Positions 37,182 through 44,624 of a stretch of 63,397 nucleotides of DNA are shown piece after piece (the first letter of the stretch is position 1; the number at the start of each line of letters is the position of its first letter). A program made the translations under genes and the position numbers. Under the pieces are notes generated by a model that was given only the letters and a program-made list of their open reading frames with translations, was not told the DNA's origin and ran no database searches. Origin of the DNA: JBBDSJ01 sp040905025 (GTDB lineage: Bacteria; Pseudomonadota; Gammaproteobacteria; Methylohalomonadales; Methylohalomonadaceae); the NCBI GenBank assembly GCA_040905025.1, contig JBBDSJ010000008.1, positions 1 to 63,397 of the forward strand. Reading direction: 5' to 3'.

Positions 37182-37607
37182 CTAGTTGGCTTTACCGGTA
37201 TGGCCGTGCGCGTTGCGGTCGAGTTTTAATGCTGTGGAATTAATGCAAAAGCGCAGGCCGGTCGGTTCCGGGCCATCCGGAAACACATGACCGAGATGCG
37301 CGTCGCAGGCAGCACATAACACTTCCACCCGCTGCATCCCGAACTTGTTATCCTCGATTGTACGCAGCCGTTCACGGCTTAACGGCGCATAAAAACTGGG
37401 CCAGCCGCTACCGGAGTCATATTTGGTTTCCGAACTGAACAGTTGCACGTCACAACAGGCGCAGCGGTAGATGCCCGGATCCTTGCAGTCGTAGTATTTG
37501 CCGGTAAAGGCACGCTCGGTGGCTTTTTCGCGGCAGATGGCATACTGCTCGGGACTCAACTCAGCGCGCCATTCGGCGTCGCTTTTTTCGATACGTTTGA
37601 CAGACAT
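37182..37607 (-). CDS. msrB: peptide methionine (R)-S-oxide reductase MsrB
   Basis: MsrB reduces the R isomer of methionine sulfoxide in proteins. The start at 37607 has GAGGAG upstream and gives 141 residues. Two zinc pairs (CACC and CAAC) and the catalytic Cys in GLRFCINSTAL are present, with GSGWPSFY at the active site. The open frame extends upstream to 37745, but that part is not conserved and holds repeated GTTCCG motifs. Confidence 0.95.
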   Translation of the reverse strand: MSVKRIEKSDAEWRAELSPEQYAICREKATERAFTGKYYDCKDPGIYRCACCDVQLFSSETKYDSGSGWPSFYAPLSRERLRTIEDNKFGMQRVEVLCAACDAHLGHVFPDGPEPTGLRFCINSTALKLDRNAHGHTGKAN

Positions 37608-37681
37608 CGCACTCTCCTCAAGTCCAGATTTCCTGGCTTTGCTGTCTCTATTAAAACCGGACAGCTTTTCTGACGCGAAAC

Positions 37682-37738
37682 GTTCCGACTTCATCGGAAC
37701 AGCCTCTAATGGAGTTCCGGTATACGCCGACGTTCCGA
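37682..37738. promoter_or_regulatory. cluster of GTTCCG motifs upstream of msrB
   Basis: A perfect inverted repeat GTTCCGA-CTTCA-TCGGAAC lies at 37682-37700. Further GTTCCG copies lie at 37714 and 37732. The cluster is 75-130 bp upstream of the msrB start and could be an operator; no known regulator is assigned. Confidence 0.4.
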
Positions 37739-37844
37739 TCTTCACTGAATCTTACACCCATGTTGATAGCGCCGTAAAAGCCTGATTTTATGCTGCATAG
37801 CGGCATTTTCGAGGAAATAATCCCGATTGAAATACCACTTGAAA

Positions 37845-37892
37845 GTTCTCTTTTTGTTCTCTATGCTGATTATCAGAGAACGTAAGGAGAAC
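37845..37892. promoter_or_regulatory. lexA operator: two divergent GTTC-N7-GTTC boxes
   Basis: GTTC-N7-GTTC (37845-37859) and GAAC-N7-GAAC (37878-37892) are mirror images around 37868.5. Each half is really GTTCTC repeated at 11 bp, one helical turn. The right-hand box overlaps the lexA Shine-Dalgarno. This matches the direct-repeat LexA box known from alphaproteobacteria and predicts LexA autoregulation. Confidence 0.75.
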
Positions 37893-37895
37893 AAA

Positions 37896-38492
37896 ATGCT
37901 GACCGCGCTGGAAGAAAAAATCCTGCAATTCATTACCCGCCATATTGCCCAGCAGGGGCATGCGCCAACGATTGCCGAAATTGGCAAGGGTGTCGGGTTG
38001 CGTTCCCGCGGCACCGTGCATCGCTATGTCGAGTCCCTGATCGACAAAGGTCATTTGCAGCGCAGCGAGCGTAGCTGGCGCAGTTTGAGGCTGACTGGCG
38101 AAAACAGTAAGCGGTTACATACATTGCCATTGGCCGGACGGATTGCCGCCGGTGCACCGATTGAAGCCATTGCCGGTGAAGACGAAATCAATATTGGTGA
38201 GCTGTTTGACGGACCGGATCGGTTTGTACTCAAGGTCAAGGGCGATTCGATGATCGAGGCCGGCATACTGGACGGTGATTATGTGGTTGTGCGCTACAGC
38301 ACCAGCGCCAGGGATGGCGATATTGTCGTCGCCTTGATCGATGAGCAGGAAGCCACGCTAAAACGCTTCCGCCGCAATGGCAGCCAGATTGAATTGCTGC
38401 CGGAGAACAGCGAACTGACGCCGCTGGTGTACCCGGCCGATCGCGTGCAGATTCAGGGCATATTGGTTGGCCAGATGCGCGGCTACCAATAG
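37896..38492 (+). CDS. lexA: LexA family SOS repressor
   Basis: LexA represses DNA-damage genes and cleaves itself when RecA filaments form. The start at 37896 (AAGGAG upstream) gives 199 residues. An N-terminal winged helix (1-65) has the recognition region LRSRGTVHRYVESLIDKG. The cleavage site is Ala85-Gly86, the catalytic Ser is Ser118 (GDSMIEAGI) and Lys is Lys156 (ATLKRF). The recognition helix differs from E. coli LexA, consistent with the unusual operator in front of the gene. Transcribed away from msrB. Confidence 0.94.
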   Translation: MLTALEEKILQFITRHIAQQGHAPTIAEIGKGVGLRSRGTVHRYVESLIDKGHLQRSERSWRSLRLTGENSKRLHTLPLAGRIAAGAPIEAIAGEDEINIGELFDGPDRFVLKVKGDSMIEAGILDGDYVVVRYSTSARDGDIVVALIDEQEATLKRFRRNGSQIELLPENSELTPLVYPADRVQIQGILVGQMRGYQ

Positions 38493-38603
38493 CGGTTGAA
38501 TGATTCCCCGTGAAGAAGACTCTGTTGGATGTCAGAGATGCCGTGATACAGGGACGTATTTTTTTAAGTAATTAAAGCTGAATCAACTGAAGAGGTAAAC
38601 ACA

Positions 38604-38765
38604 ATGTTTCAGAGTAAATCAATGGCAACCCGTACAACACCCGCCTGGCCCAGCCATACGGCTAATCCCAACAGCAAGACTGCGACTGTAGCCCGACAAC
38701 CACTACAGCGCACCCGGCCACGTCCGGCACCGGTAAATCATCCGCAACTGGAATTATCGTTTTAA
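38604..38765 (+). CDS. small basic peptide (53 residues) ending in a sliding-clamp-like motif
   Basis: ATG at 38604 follows GAGG by eight bases. The peptide is Pro/Thr/Arg-rich (LQRTRPRPAPVNHP) with no predicted fold and ends exactly in QLELSF. This fits QxxLxF, the form of beta-clamp (DnaN) binding motifs at the ends of polymerases and repair proteins. It lies 111 bases after lexA on the same strand, where other bacteria place SOS genes (sulA, imuA). I do not recognise a family. That it is a real, SOS-linked gene is inference. Confidence 0.45.
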   Translation: MFQSKSMATRTTPAWPSHTANPNSKTATVARQPLQRTRPRPAPVNHPQLELSF

Positions 38766-38799
38766 CTGAATAAATTGAGGTATTCAGGTTGATGGGCTG

Positions 38800-39693
38800 T
38801 CAGGTTTTCGGGCGTTGAAAAATCCGGTTCATCCGGGTTTCCAGCCGTTGCCGGTAGCCGCGTTGTTGCAGCAAGGCATGCAAATCAATTTGCCAGTCCC
38901 GTTCGGATCGCTCAATGATGATGTAATCCGGCAGTAACGAGTCATCTGCCTGTTGTAAAAACGGTGCCAGCGCTATGTCCTCGGCACCTTCAATATCAAT
39001 TTTCAGCATATCCATGCGGGTTATGTTCTGTTCCATCAATACCTGCAGCAATGGCCGGCAGCGAACGCTCACATGTTGCGTTGATGCAGCTGCAGCCCGT
39101 GATTTCAGGCTACTGCCGCCAAGGTTACTGGCGTCAAGCTGGAGTTCAAATTCTGCATCCTGATCACTGACGCCTTCCTGCAACAGCGTGATACGCGCAC
39201 TGATGCCGGGGTTCGCATTGATATTGAATTGCAGGCGTGCGAAAGCGGGTGGGTTGGGTTCAAACGCCAGGATCCGGCCCTGATGATTCAATACCCGTGC
39301 GGCAGTCAGTGTATAAATCCCTACATTCGCGCCAATATCAATAAAGGTGCCGTCGGCGGGTAAAAGTTGCTGTATGAGTTCGCGTTCTGCCGGGTCAAAC
39401 CTCTGCGGCATGAACAGAAATTTCCGTTCGGAAACATTGTCATGCAGGTAAAACCGCATCTGAATATCACCTGCCTGGCTATCAAGTGGCATGGCTGCGG
39501 TTTTTCTCACCAGTTTGCGGATAATTAACGCCAACTGATTGCCCGGCCAGTTATCAGGGCAATGCTGGGCAAGTCTGATCAGCCGGCGGATGATTGGTGC
39601 AGGCGTATAAGTACCGTAGTTCGTACTGGTATCAATAACGGGCATGTTATTCGTTTGTTGATGCAGGCGCCGGAATGAATAATCACAAATCAT
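38800..39693 (-). CDS. FkbM family methyltransferase
   Basis: The 297-residue protein has a non-conserved N-terminus followed by a SAM-dependent fold with motif I FIDIGANVGIYTLTAA near residue 117, ILAFEPNPPAFARLQFNI and MLKIDIEGAEDIALAPFL. These identify FkbM-type O-methyltransferases, which often modify glycans or lipids. A second start 16 codons later (MPVIDTSTNYG) is possible. The gene stands alone; a minus-strand terminator lies about 110 bp upstream of it, so its expression may depend on readthrough. Confidence 0.9.
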   Translation of the reverse strand: MICDYSFRRLHQQTNNMPVIDTSTNYGTYTPAPIIRRLIRLAQHCPDNWPGNQLALIIRKLVRKTAAMPLDSQAGDIQMRFYLHDNVSERKFLFMPQRFDPAERELIQQLLPADGTFIDIGANVGIYTLTAARVLNHQGRILAFEPNPPAFARLQFNINANPGISARITLLQEGVSDQDAEFELQLDASNLGGSSLKSRAAAASTQHVSVRCRPLLQVLMEQNITRMDMLKIDIEGAEDIALAPFLQQADDSLLPDYIIIERSERDWQIDLHALLQQRGYRQRLETRMNRIFQRPKT

Positions 39694-39804
39694 TATAAGA
39701 AGCTCTGATTAATTCAGCCATAAATCAATTGGCTAGTGATCGCTGCCGGTTGACGTAACACGGAAACTGATTGCGAATTGCAGCCAGAAACAGTAACAGG
39801 ATTG

Positions 39805-39867
39805 AAAATAAAAAGGCCCGGAGCCACCCATCAGGGGGGGGGGAGGAGGGCGGAGTGACCCCGGGCC
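39805..39867 (-). terminator. rho-independent terminator with poly-C loop
   Basis: On the minus strand GGCCCGGGGTCAC pairs with GTGGCTCCGGGCC (13 bp, two G-U pairs), followed by TTTTTATTTT. The loop holds a run of ten Cs (39843-39834). The plus strand has the matching G10 run. Confidence 0.85.
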
Positions 39868-39908
39868 CAGCCACAATCGTTGAAGTGTATCTAGAGTTTG
39901 AAAACTTG
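39805..39908 (-). ncRNA. putative Crp-activated small RNA with C-rich terminator loop (or leader of the FkbM gene)
   Basis: A minus-strand intrinsic terminator (39805-39867) has no gene upstream of it on that strand. A TAGACT -10-like box (39920-39915) puts transcription start at about 39908, and a perfect CRP-type site is then centred at exactly -41.5. The resulting RNA is about 104 nt: a short unstructured 5' part rich in A and U, then the terminator, whose 27-nt loop contains CCCUCCUCCC followed by more Cs. That loop is complementary to Shine-Dalgarno sequences. No homology to a named sRNA family is claimed. The alternative is a regulated leader for the FkbM gene. Confidence 0.5.
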
Positions 39909-39941
39909 CCAGTCAGTCTACTCAATACAGACCGGGTTGAG

Positions 39942-39957
39942 TGTGATAAGACTCACA
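39942..39957. promoter_or_regulatory. CRP-type site, proximal
   Basis: TGTGA-TAAGAC-TCACA, perfect in both arms and extended by one symmetric base on each side (G...C). Centre 39949.5, at -41.5 from the inferred start of the minus-strand RNA (class II position). Confidence 0.75.
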
Positions 39958-39981
39958 CCGGCAGCCTCTGTTTATACAAGT

Positions 39982-39997
39982 TGTGAACTCTATCACA
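39982..39997. promoter_or_regulatory. CRP-type site, distal
   Basis: TGTGA-ACTCTA-TCACA, perfect in both arms. Its centre is exactly 40 bp from the proximal site, at -81.5 from the inferred minus-strand start, on roughly the same helix face. Confidence 0.75.
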
Positions 39998-40251
39998 GTA
40001 TTAATTCAAATTGTGTGTCGGCCAATTAAGACTGAAAGCGGCTGGCTCGCAGCAGCCGAAGGTACCGGATTAGATGGCGCCTGGCTGCTGAAATACTGGA
40101 GTATAGCCGCAAACAGTTGCTGGTTTTATTTTTCGTGCACTGCAACGTGTGCGATAATTCAGGGGTTTATAAGGTTCGCAGCCTGGACTGTTCCTGCGGG
40201 GATATCAGGTTTGCGGTGGTTCCAGTATTCAAGAGGTTGCCTGAGCAGGTT
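39998..40251. other. 254-bp region between the CRP-type sites and ispG
   Basis: No gene is supported. The plus frame is open from 40117 into ispG, but this stretch (Cys- and Val-rich) is unlike IspG N-termini. With 39694-39997 the gene-free interval is 558 bp; its left part holds the putative sRNA and CRP-type sites. Confidence 0.5.
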
Positions 40252-41490
40252 ATGAAAGTCGAATTTGGTCCTCAAGCCCGGCGCGACAGTGTCGGCGTAA
40301 AAATAGGCTCTATCCTTATTGGTGGCGGGGCGCCTGTCGTCGTCCAATCAATGACAAACACTGACACGGCCGATGTCGATGGTACTACCCGGCAGGTGCA
40401 GCAACTTGCCGCGGCCGGTTCCGAGCTGGTACGCGTGACTGTTAACACCGAAGAAGCTGCCGCCGCTGTCCCCCTGATCCGGAAACGCCTGGATGCCATT
40501 GGCTGCCGGGTGCCGCTGGTCGGCGATTTTCACTATAACGGCCATCTGTTGCTGACTAAATATCCGGGCTGTGCCGAAGCGCTTGGCAAGTACCGCATCA
40601 ATCCCGGCAATGTCGGCTTTGGCCGCAAGAAAGACAGCCAGTTCAGCACCATGATCGAAAAGGCCGTGGAATATAACAAGCCAGTGCGCATTGGCGTGAA
40701 CTGGGGCAGCCTCGATCAGGACCTGCTGGCAGAATTGATGGACAAGAACGCCCAGCTTGCCGAGCCAAAAGAGGCAGAGGAAGTCATGCGCGAGGCGCTG
40801 GTGGTTTCGGCTATCAGCAACGCCGAAAAGGCTGAAGAAATCGGTCTGCCGCGTGACAAGATCATCCTGTCATGCAAGGTCAGTGGTGTGCAGCAACTGA
40901 TAGCGGTCTACCGTGATATTGCCCGGCGTTGTGATTATGCCCTGCATCTGGGCCTGACCGAGGCGGGTATGGGGTCGAAAGGTATCGTCGCCTCGAGTGC
41001 GGCAATGGGCATATTGCTGCAGGAAGGCATTGGCGACACGATCCGCGTATCCCTCACACCGGAGCCGGGTGGTGATCGTGCCCGTGAAGTCATTGTTGCC
41101 CAGGAAATGCTGCAAACGCTGGGTCTGCGTTCATTTACACCGCTGGTGACAGCCTGTCCCGGCTGTGGCCGTACAACAAGCACGTATTTTCAGGAGTTGG
41201 CGGACAGTATCCAGGCCTATGTGCGCAGCCAGATGCCGATCTGGCGCGAGCATTACACCGGTGTCGAGGACATGAGTCTGGCGGTGATGGGCTGTGTAGT
41301 AAACGGTCCGGGTGAGAGTAAACATGCCGATATCGGTATCAGTCTGCCCGGTACCGGTGAAGTACCGGTGGCTCCTGTGTTTATCGATGGCAAAAAGGCC
41401 ATGACATTGCGCGGCGACCATATTGCCCGGGAATTTCAGCAAATTGTGGACGAATATGTGGCCAATCGTTATGCCCGCAAGGCGTCCTGA
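40252..41490 (+). CDS. ispG: 4-hydroxy-3-methylbut-2-enyl diphosphate synthase IspG (GcpE)
   Basis: IspG is the [4Fe-4S] reductase of the penultimate step of the MEP isoprenoid pathway. The start at 40252 gives 412 residues beginning MKVEFGPQARRDSVGVKIG. Conserved parts are VVQSMTNTDTADVDGT, GDFHYNGHLLL, RINPGNVGFG and the cluster ligands in CPGCGRTTST and VMGCVVNGPGE. The open frame reaches 45 codons further upstream without conservation. It stands alone. Confidence 0.96.
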   Translation: MKVEFGPQARRDSVGVKIGSILIGGGAPVVVQSMTNTDTADVDGTTRQVQQLAAAGSELVRVTVNTEEAAAAVPLIRKRLDAIGCRVPLVGDFHYNGHLLLTKYPGCAEALGKYRINPGNVGFGRKKDSQFSTMIEKAVEYNKPVRIGVNWGSLDQDLLAELMDKNAQLAEPKEAEEVMREALVVSAISNAEKAEEIGLPRDKIILSCKVSGVQQLIAVYRDIARRCDYALHLGLTEAGMGSKGIVASSAAMGILLQEGIGDTIRVSLTPEPGGDRAREVIVAQEMLQTLGLRSFTPLVTACPGCGRTTSTYFQELADSIQAYVRSQMPIWREHYTGVEDMSLAVMGCVVNGPGESKHADIGISLPGTGEVPVAPVFIDGKKAMTLRGDHIAREFQQIVDEYVANRYARKAS

Positions 41491-41939
41491 AACGTGAACG
41501 GCATCACATTCGCTGGCCGGTAGACTTGATTTACCGGGAACAAATGGCGGCTAATAATGCCTGAAATTATTGCAGGTATTTCAAATTCCAGCGCCACACA
41601 GTGAAATTGCAATGGTTTTTGCCTTTGAATGCGTCTGTATTCAGGCTTGAGATCAAGCCTGGCCATAACCCGGCGTGGAAAATCATGCTTCCGTCTTTAT
41701 TATGGTTTTCAATTAGTTAAACTGAAAACAGATTAAGTCTACAGGCATTTGGAGGTCCAAATCGCGATTTCAACGCAAGGATTTTTGGGCTTTGTTTATG
41801 TGTGTTGGAGCACGGAGAAGCGTGTAGAATAGCGTTACGTTGAGAATAGACGATAGTATTTAAATCCAATAAATATGTATGGAAACCCGTAATTCCTGGT
41901 TGCAGGAATTATGAACATCTAAGTTTGGGAGAGAGAAGA
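41491..41939. other. 449-bp intergenic region with a 20-bp palindrome and a leader hairpin
   Basis: Two structures stand out. 41642-41661 is a perfect palindrome (CAGGCTTGA-GA-TCAAGCCTG), too tight for a good hairpin and so operator-like. 41890-41911 is a 9-bp stem (TAATTCCTG and its complement, loop GTTG) in the probable 5' leader of the OmpA-like gene. No coding region was found. Confidence 0.7.
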
Positions 41940-42692
41940 ATGAACAAGCTTTTTACAAAAACAATGTTGTTGAGTTTTGCGGCACTGATGTTGTCAGTTG
42001 CCACACCGGCGTTTGCTGACGATATCGGTTATCTGGACAGTGCCACGGGTGTTGTCAAGAGTGGTTTTGATGAATGCTGGGAGGCACCAAATTCACCCGC
42101 CCGGATGGCACCTGAATGTGGTGATGCACCCATGCCGGAACCAGAACCCGATCCAGGTTTGCTGGATTCCGACGGTGATGGCGTACCGGATTATCGTGAC
42201 TGGTGTGCAGGTACCCCGGCAGGCGTCGAAGTTGATTCCCGCGGTTGCCCACTGGATTCCGACGGTGACGGCGTGCCTGATTACCTGGACGAATGCCCGA
42301 ACACACCGGCCAACACCCGCGTCGATGAGCGTGGTTGCCCGATGGCAGGCAGTATGCTGCATACCATCGAAGGCGTTAACTTCGAATTCGACAGTGCCCA
42401 GTTGAAGCCGTCTGCCAAGTCGACACTGGACCAGGCGGTTCGCGTTCTGCGTGACAACCCGGGTGTATCGGTGGCAATTGAAGGTCATACTGACAGTACC
42501 GGTTCGGACGCCTACAATCAGGGTCTGTCAGAGCGCCGTGCGCGTTCGGTACGTGGCTATCTGGTTGCCAATGGTATTTCTGCCGGTAGTCTGCAGGTAG
42601 TTGGTAAAGGTGAATCTTCACCGATTGCCAGCAATGACAATGCTGCGGGTCGTGCGCAGAATCGCCGGGTTGACCTGGTGGTCTCGCAGTAG
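41940..42692 (+). CDS. OmpA-family protein with thrombospondin type-3 repeats
   Basis: The start at 41940 gives a signal peptide (MLSVATPAFA) and 250 residues. Residues 70-130 hold two calcium-binding TSP3 repeats (DSDGDGVPDYRDWC and DSDGDGVPDYLDEC, each followed by a TP-rich turn). Residues 140-250 form the OmpA-like peptidoglycan-binding domain (NFEFDSAQLKPSA, EGHTDSTGSDAYNQGLSERRA). There is no N-terminal beta-barrel, so it is probably a periplasmic, peptidoglycan-attached protein. A strong terminator follows. Confidence 0.92.
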   Translation: MNKLFTKTMLLSFAALMLSVATPAFADDIGYLDSATGVVKSGFDECWEAPNSPARMAPECGDAPMPEPEPDPGLLDSDGDGVPDYRDWCAGTPAGVEVDSRGCPLDSDGDGVPDYLDECPNTPANTRVDERGCPMAGSMLHTIEGVNFEFDSAQLKPSAKSTLDQAVRVLRDNPGVSVAIEGHTDSTGSDAYNQGLSERRARSVRGYLVANGISAGSLQVVGKGESSPIASNDNAAGRAQNRRVDLVVSQ

Positions 42693-42720
42693 TAATACGC
42701 AGTACTAAAGGTAAGTAGTG

Positions 42721-42752
42721 AACCGCCAGCCTTCGGGCTGGCGGTTTTTTTT
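42721..42752 (+). terminator. rho-independent terminator of the OmpA-like gene
   Basis: An 11-bp perfect stem (AACCGCCAGCC and its complement) around the stable tetraloop TTCG, followed by a run of eight Ts overlapping the stem end. Confidence 0.95.
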
Positions 42753-42824
42753 CGTCCGAAACTTGTCAGTGATTTAGCAGCAGTTCCGGAATTTATATCC
42801 TCCACCGGGCAGGTGAACAGGGGA

Positions 42825-43547
42825 TCAGCCGAGATTGAAATCGAGTTGATTGCCGTGTAGGAAATCGTGTTCCAGCCAGTCAAGAATCGGTTGCCATTGC
42901 TGGATATCACGCCGGATGCGTGATGGCGGCTGCAGCTCGAAGATGCCGAGACCGCTTTCAGCCGCGTGTACATACTGCTGGGTATCACGCAACTCACCCA
43001 GCAGCGGGAATTGCAATTGCTTCAGGAACCGCTGCAGCGACTGATACATCAGGGTATTGCGCTTTACCCGATTGGCGATAACGCCCACCTTGGCACCGGA
43101 ATTCCGTACCCGGGCATTCAGCAATAATTCACCGATAAAACCGGCGGCTGCATGAATATCAGCATCCGAAGGCAGAACCGGCACAATAATTCGATCTGTT
43201 TCATGCACCAGTTCCTGCAAGTCGTGGCCACGTGTCCCTGCCGGCGTATCAATAACAACACGCTGCGTGCCTGGCGGCAGTCGCATCAGAAAACTGCGGG
43301 TGATCTGGCTATTGCGGTTGGTCGCGTTGATGCCGTGAATGGCATTATCACCGGCCGTGCGCTGATTCAGCCAGCGCAAAGCGGTGCCCTGTGGATCATG
43401 GTCAATCAGTACGGTCTTGTAGCCCTGACTGGCGTAGTACGCGGCCAGATTGATGGCCAGCATGGATTTGCCGCAACCACCTTTCCAGTTCAGGACGGTT
43501 ACACGGCGAATATGCGAAGTAACATTCGGTATAGCATGCAGGCTCAT
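42825..43547 (-). CDS. ParA/MinD family ATPase (orphan)
   Basis: A 240-residue P-loop ATPase with the deviant Walker A NWKGGCGKSMLAINLAAYYA near residue 20, DHDPQGTA (motif A') and VVIDTPAGTRGHDL (Walker B). It resembles ParA proteins that position cargo on the nucleoid. No ParB or partition site is near, so the cargo is unknown. It marks the beginning of the accessory segment, after the OmpA-like terminator. Confidence 0.88.
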   Translation of the reverse strand: MSLHAIPNVTSHIRRVTVLNWKGGCGKSMLAINLAAYYASQGYKTVLIDHDPQGTALRWLNQRTAGDNAIHGINATNRNSQITRSFLMRLPPGTQRVVIDTPAGTRGHDLQELVHETDRIIVPVLPSDADIHAAAGFIGELLLNARVRNSGAKVGVIANRVKRNTLMYQSLQRFLKQLQFPLLGELRDTQQYVHAAESGLGIFELQPPSRIRRDIQQWQPILDWLEHDFLHGNQLDFNLG

Positions 43548-43733
43548 GGCCGGGTTCCAAGGTTATTAATAAAGACAAGCTGGATGAGGTAGTTGTTTTA
43601 ACTGCTTGATAATTAATAGCACAAATTTCCTGTTTGCGCTAAAAATGTTCAAACAAATTGCCCTGGAAAGGTCCTGTAAGCCTGGATTGCAAGCACCACA
43701 GCCGGTGATTCTGTGGATTTGATGTTGTCATAG
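43548..43733. other. region before the efflux remnants
   Basis: I see nothing recognisable in these 186 bases. Confidence 0.4.
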
Positions 43734-44095
43734 CTTGAGGTTGCGCGTGCGAGCCTGACTGAAGCGACCAGTACGCTGAATGCCCGGCAGCGGGAATTTC
43801 AACGTATCAAAGAGCTACGCGCACAGAAAATTGCATCCGAAGCAGAGCTGGACGCTGCTGCCGGTGAGGCTGCTGCGCAAGCGGCACGTATACGTTTGGC
43901 CGAGGCACAAGTCGCGCAAAGTGAAGCTGCGTTGCGCGGTGCTGAAATCCGTTTGTCCTACTTTACCATTCGGGCCGATTGGCGCAATGGTAGTGACAGC
44001 CGTGTCGTCGGTGAACGGTTTGTCAATGAAAGCACCACCGTAGCGGCCAATACAGCAATTGTTTCCGTGCTCGATGACAGTGTTCTCAATGGCGT
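43734..44095 (+). pseudogene. fragment of an RND/HlyD periplasmic adaptor
   Basis: An open stretch without a start codon reads VARASLTEATSTLNARQREF, KELRAQKIASEAELDAAAGE, RIRLAEAQVAQSEAALRGAE and RLSYFTIRADW, which is the second half of an adaptor coiled-coil hairpin plus the returning lipoyl half. It then continues to TAIVSVLDDS and stops matching. Both ends of the gene are missing. It runs directly into a TolC tail fragment, so a deletion joined two genes of a former efflux operon. It is not a copy of the adaptor at 19632. Confidence 0.8.
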
Positions 44096-44096
44096 G

Positions 44097-44245
44097 ACTT
44101 TATTGAAAGTCAGATTGGTGAAATCGAGGCGATAGTGACTTATCGCAAGGCCCTGATTGAACTCTACCGCCTGGAAGGTTCACTGCTGAAGCGCCGTGGT
44201 GTGGAAATTCCGGGTGATGCGCAGGTCAATCTCTCGATGCGCTAG
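44097..44245 (+). pseudogene. 3' tail fragment of a TolC-family outer-membrane channel (copy 1)
   Basis: The frame reads FIESQIGEIEAIVTYRKALIELYR and ends ...VNLSMR. It is about 85-90% identical in DNA to the end of the longer fragment at 46148-46582. It joins the adaptor fragment at a GGCGTGA sequence and only the last 48 residues remain. Confidence 0.8.
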
Positions 44246-44385
44246 TTTATAGTCGAACCCGCTATGCGAGTGCAATCCTGTGGCTTTCTCAAAAGGCGTC
44301 CTTTCATGAATCACGCTCATGGCCGTTCTGCTGCATTTCGATAGCAGACGGTTTCCCGAGTAGAGCGCCGCCAGCTCGGCCGCCT

Positions 44386-44622
44386 TCAAGCGGTCGCCAG
44401 CAATTGCTTGAGGGCGCTGGACTGGAAGTGCCGCCGCGTCGTGATGGCGTAGAAGTTTTCATAAACCCGCGGTACTGTGCAGTACTTCTCCAGTATTCCG
44501 CTGCGCAATTCGTCCTGCACCACCACCTCCGGTATGACAGCCACTCCGCCGGAGTCGCGTGCCAGCAGGCGCAGCATGGCCATGTCGTCGACCTCGGCAT
44601 AAACATTGACAGTGATGGCCGG
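44386..44622 (-). pseudogene. C-terminal fragment of a LysR-type regulator (NhaR-like)
   Basis: The minus-strand frame reads AITVNVYAEVDDMAMLRLLA, RDSGGVAVIPEVVVQDELRS, GILEKYCTVPRV and ENFYAITTRRHFQSSALKQL, typical of the last part of a LysR effector domain, with most resemblance to NhaR. The N-terminal helix-turn-helix is gone; homology ends abruptly near 44622, where another truncated gene begins on the other strand. Confidence 0.72.
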
Positions 44623-44624
44623 CC

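Noticed and set aside
40117..40251. N-terminal extension of IspG
   Set aside because: Open frame but Cys/Val-rich and unrelated to IspG; the ATG at 40252 gives the known N-terminus.
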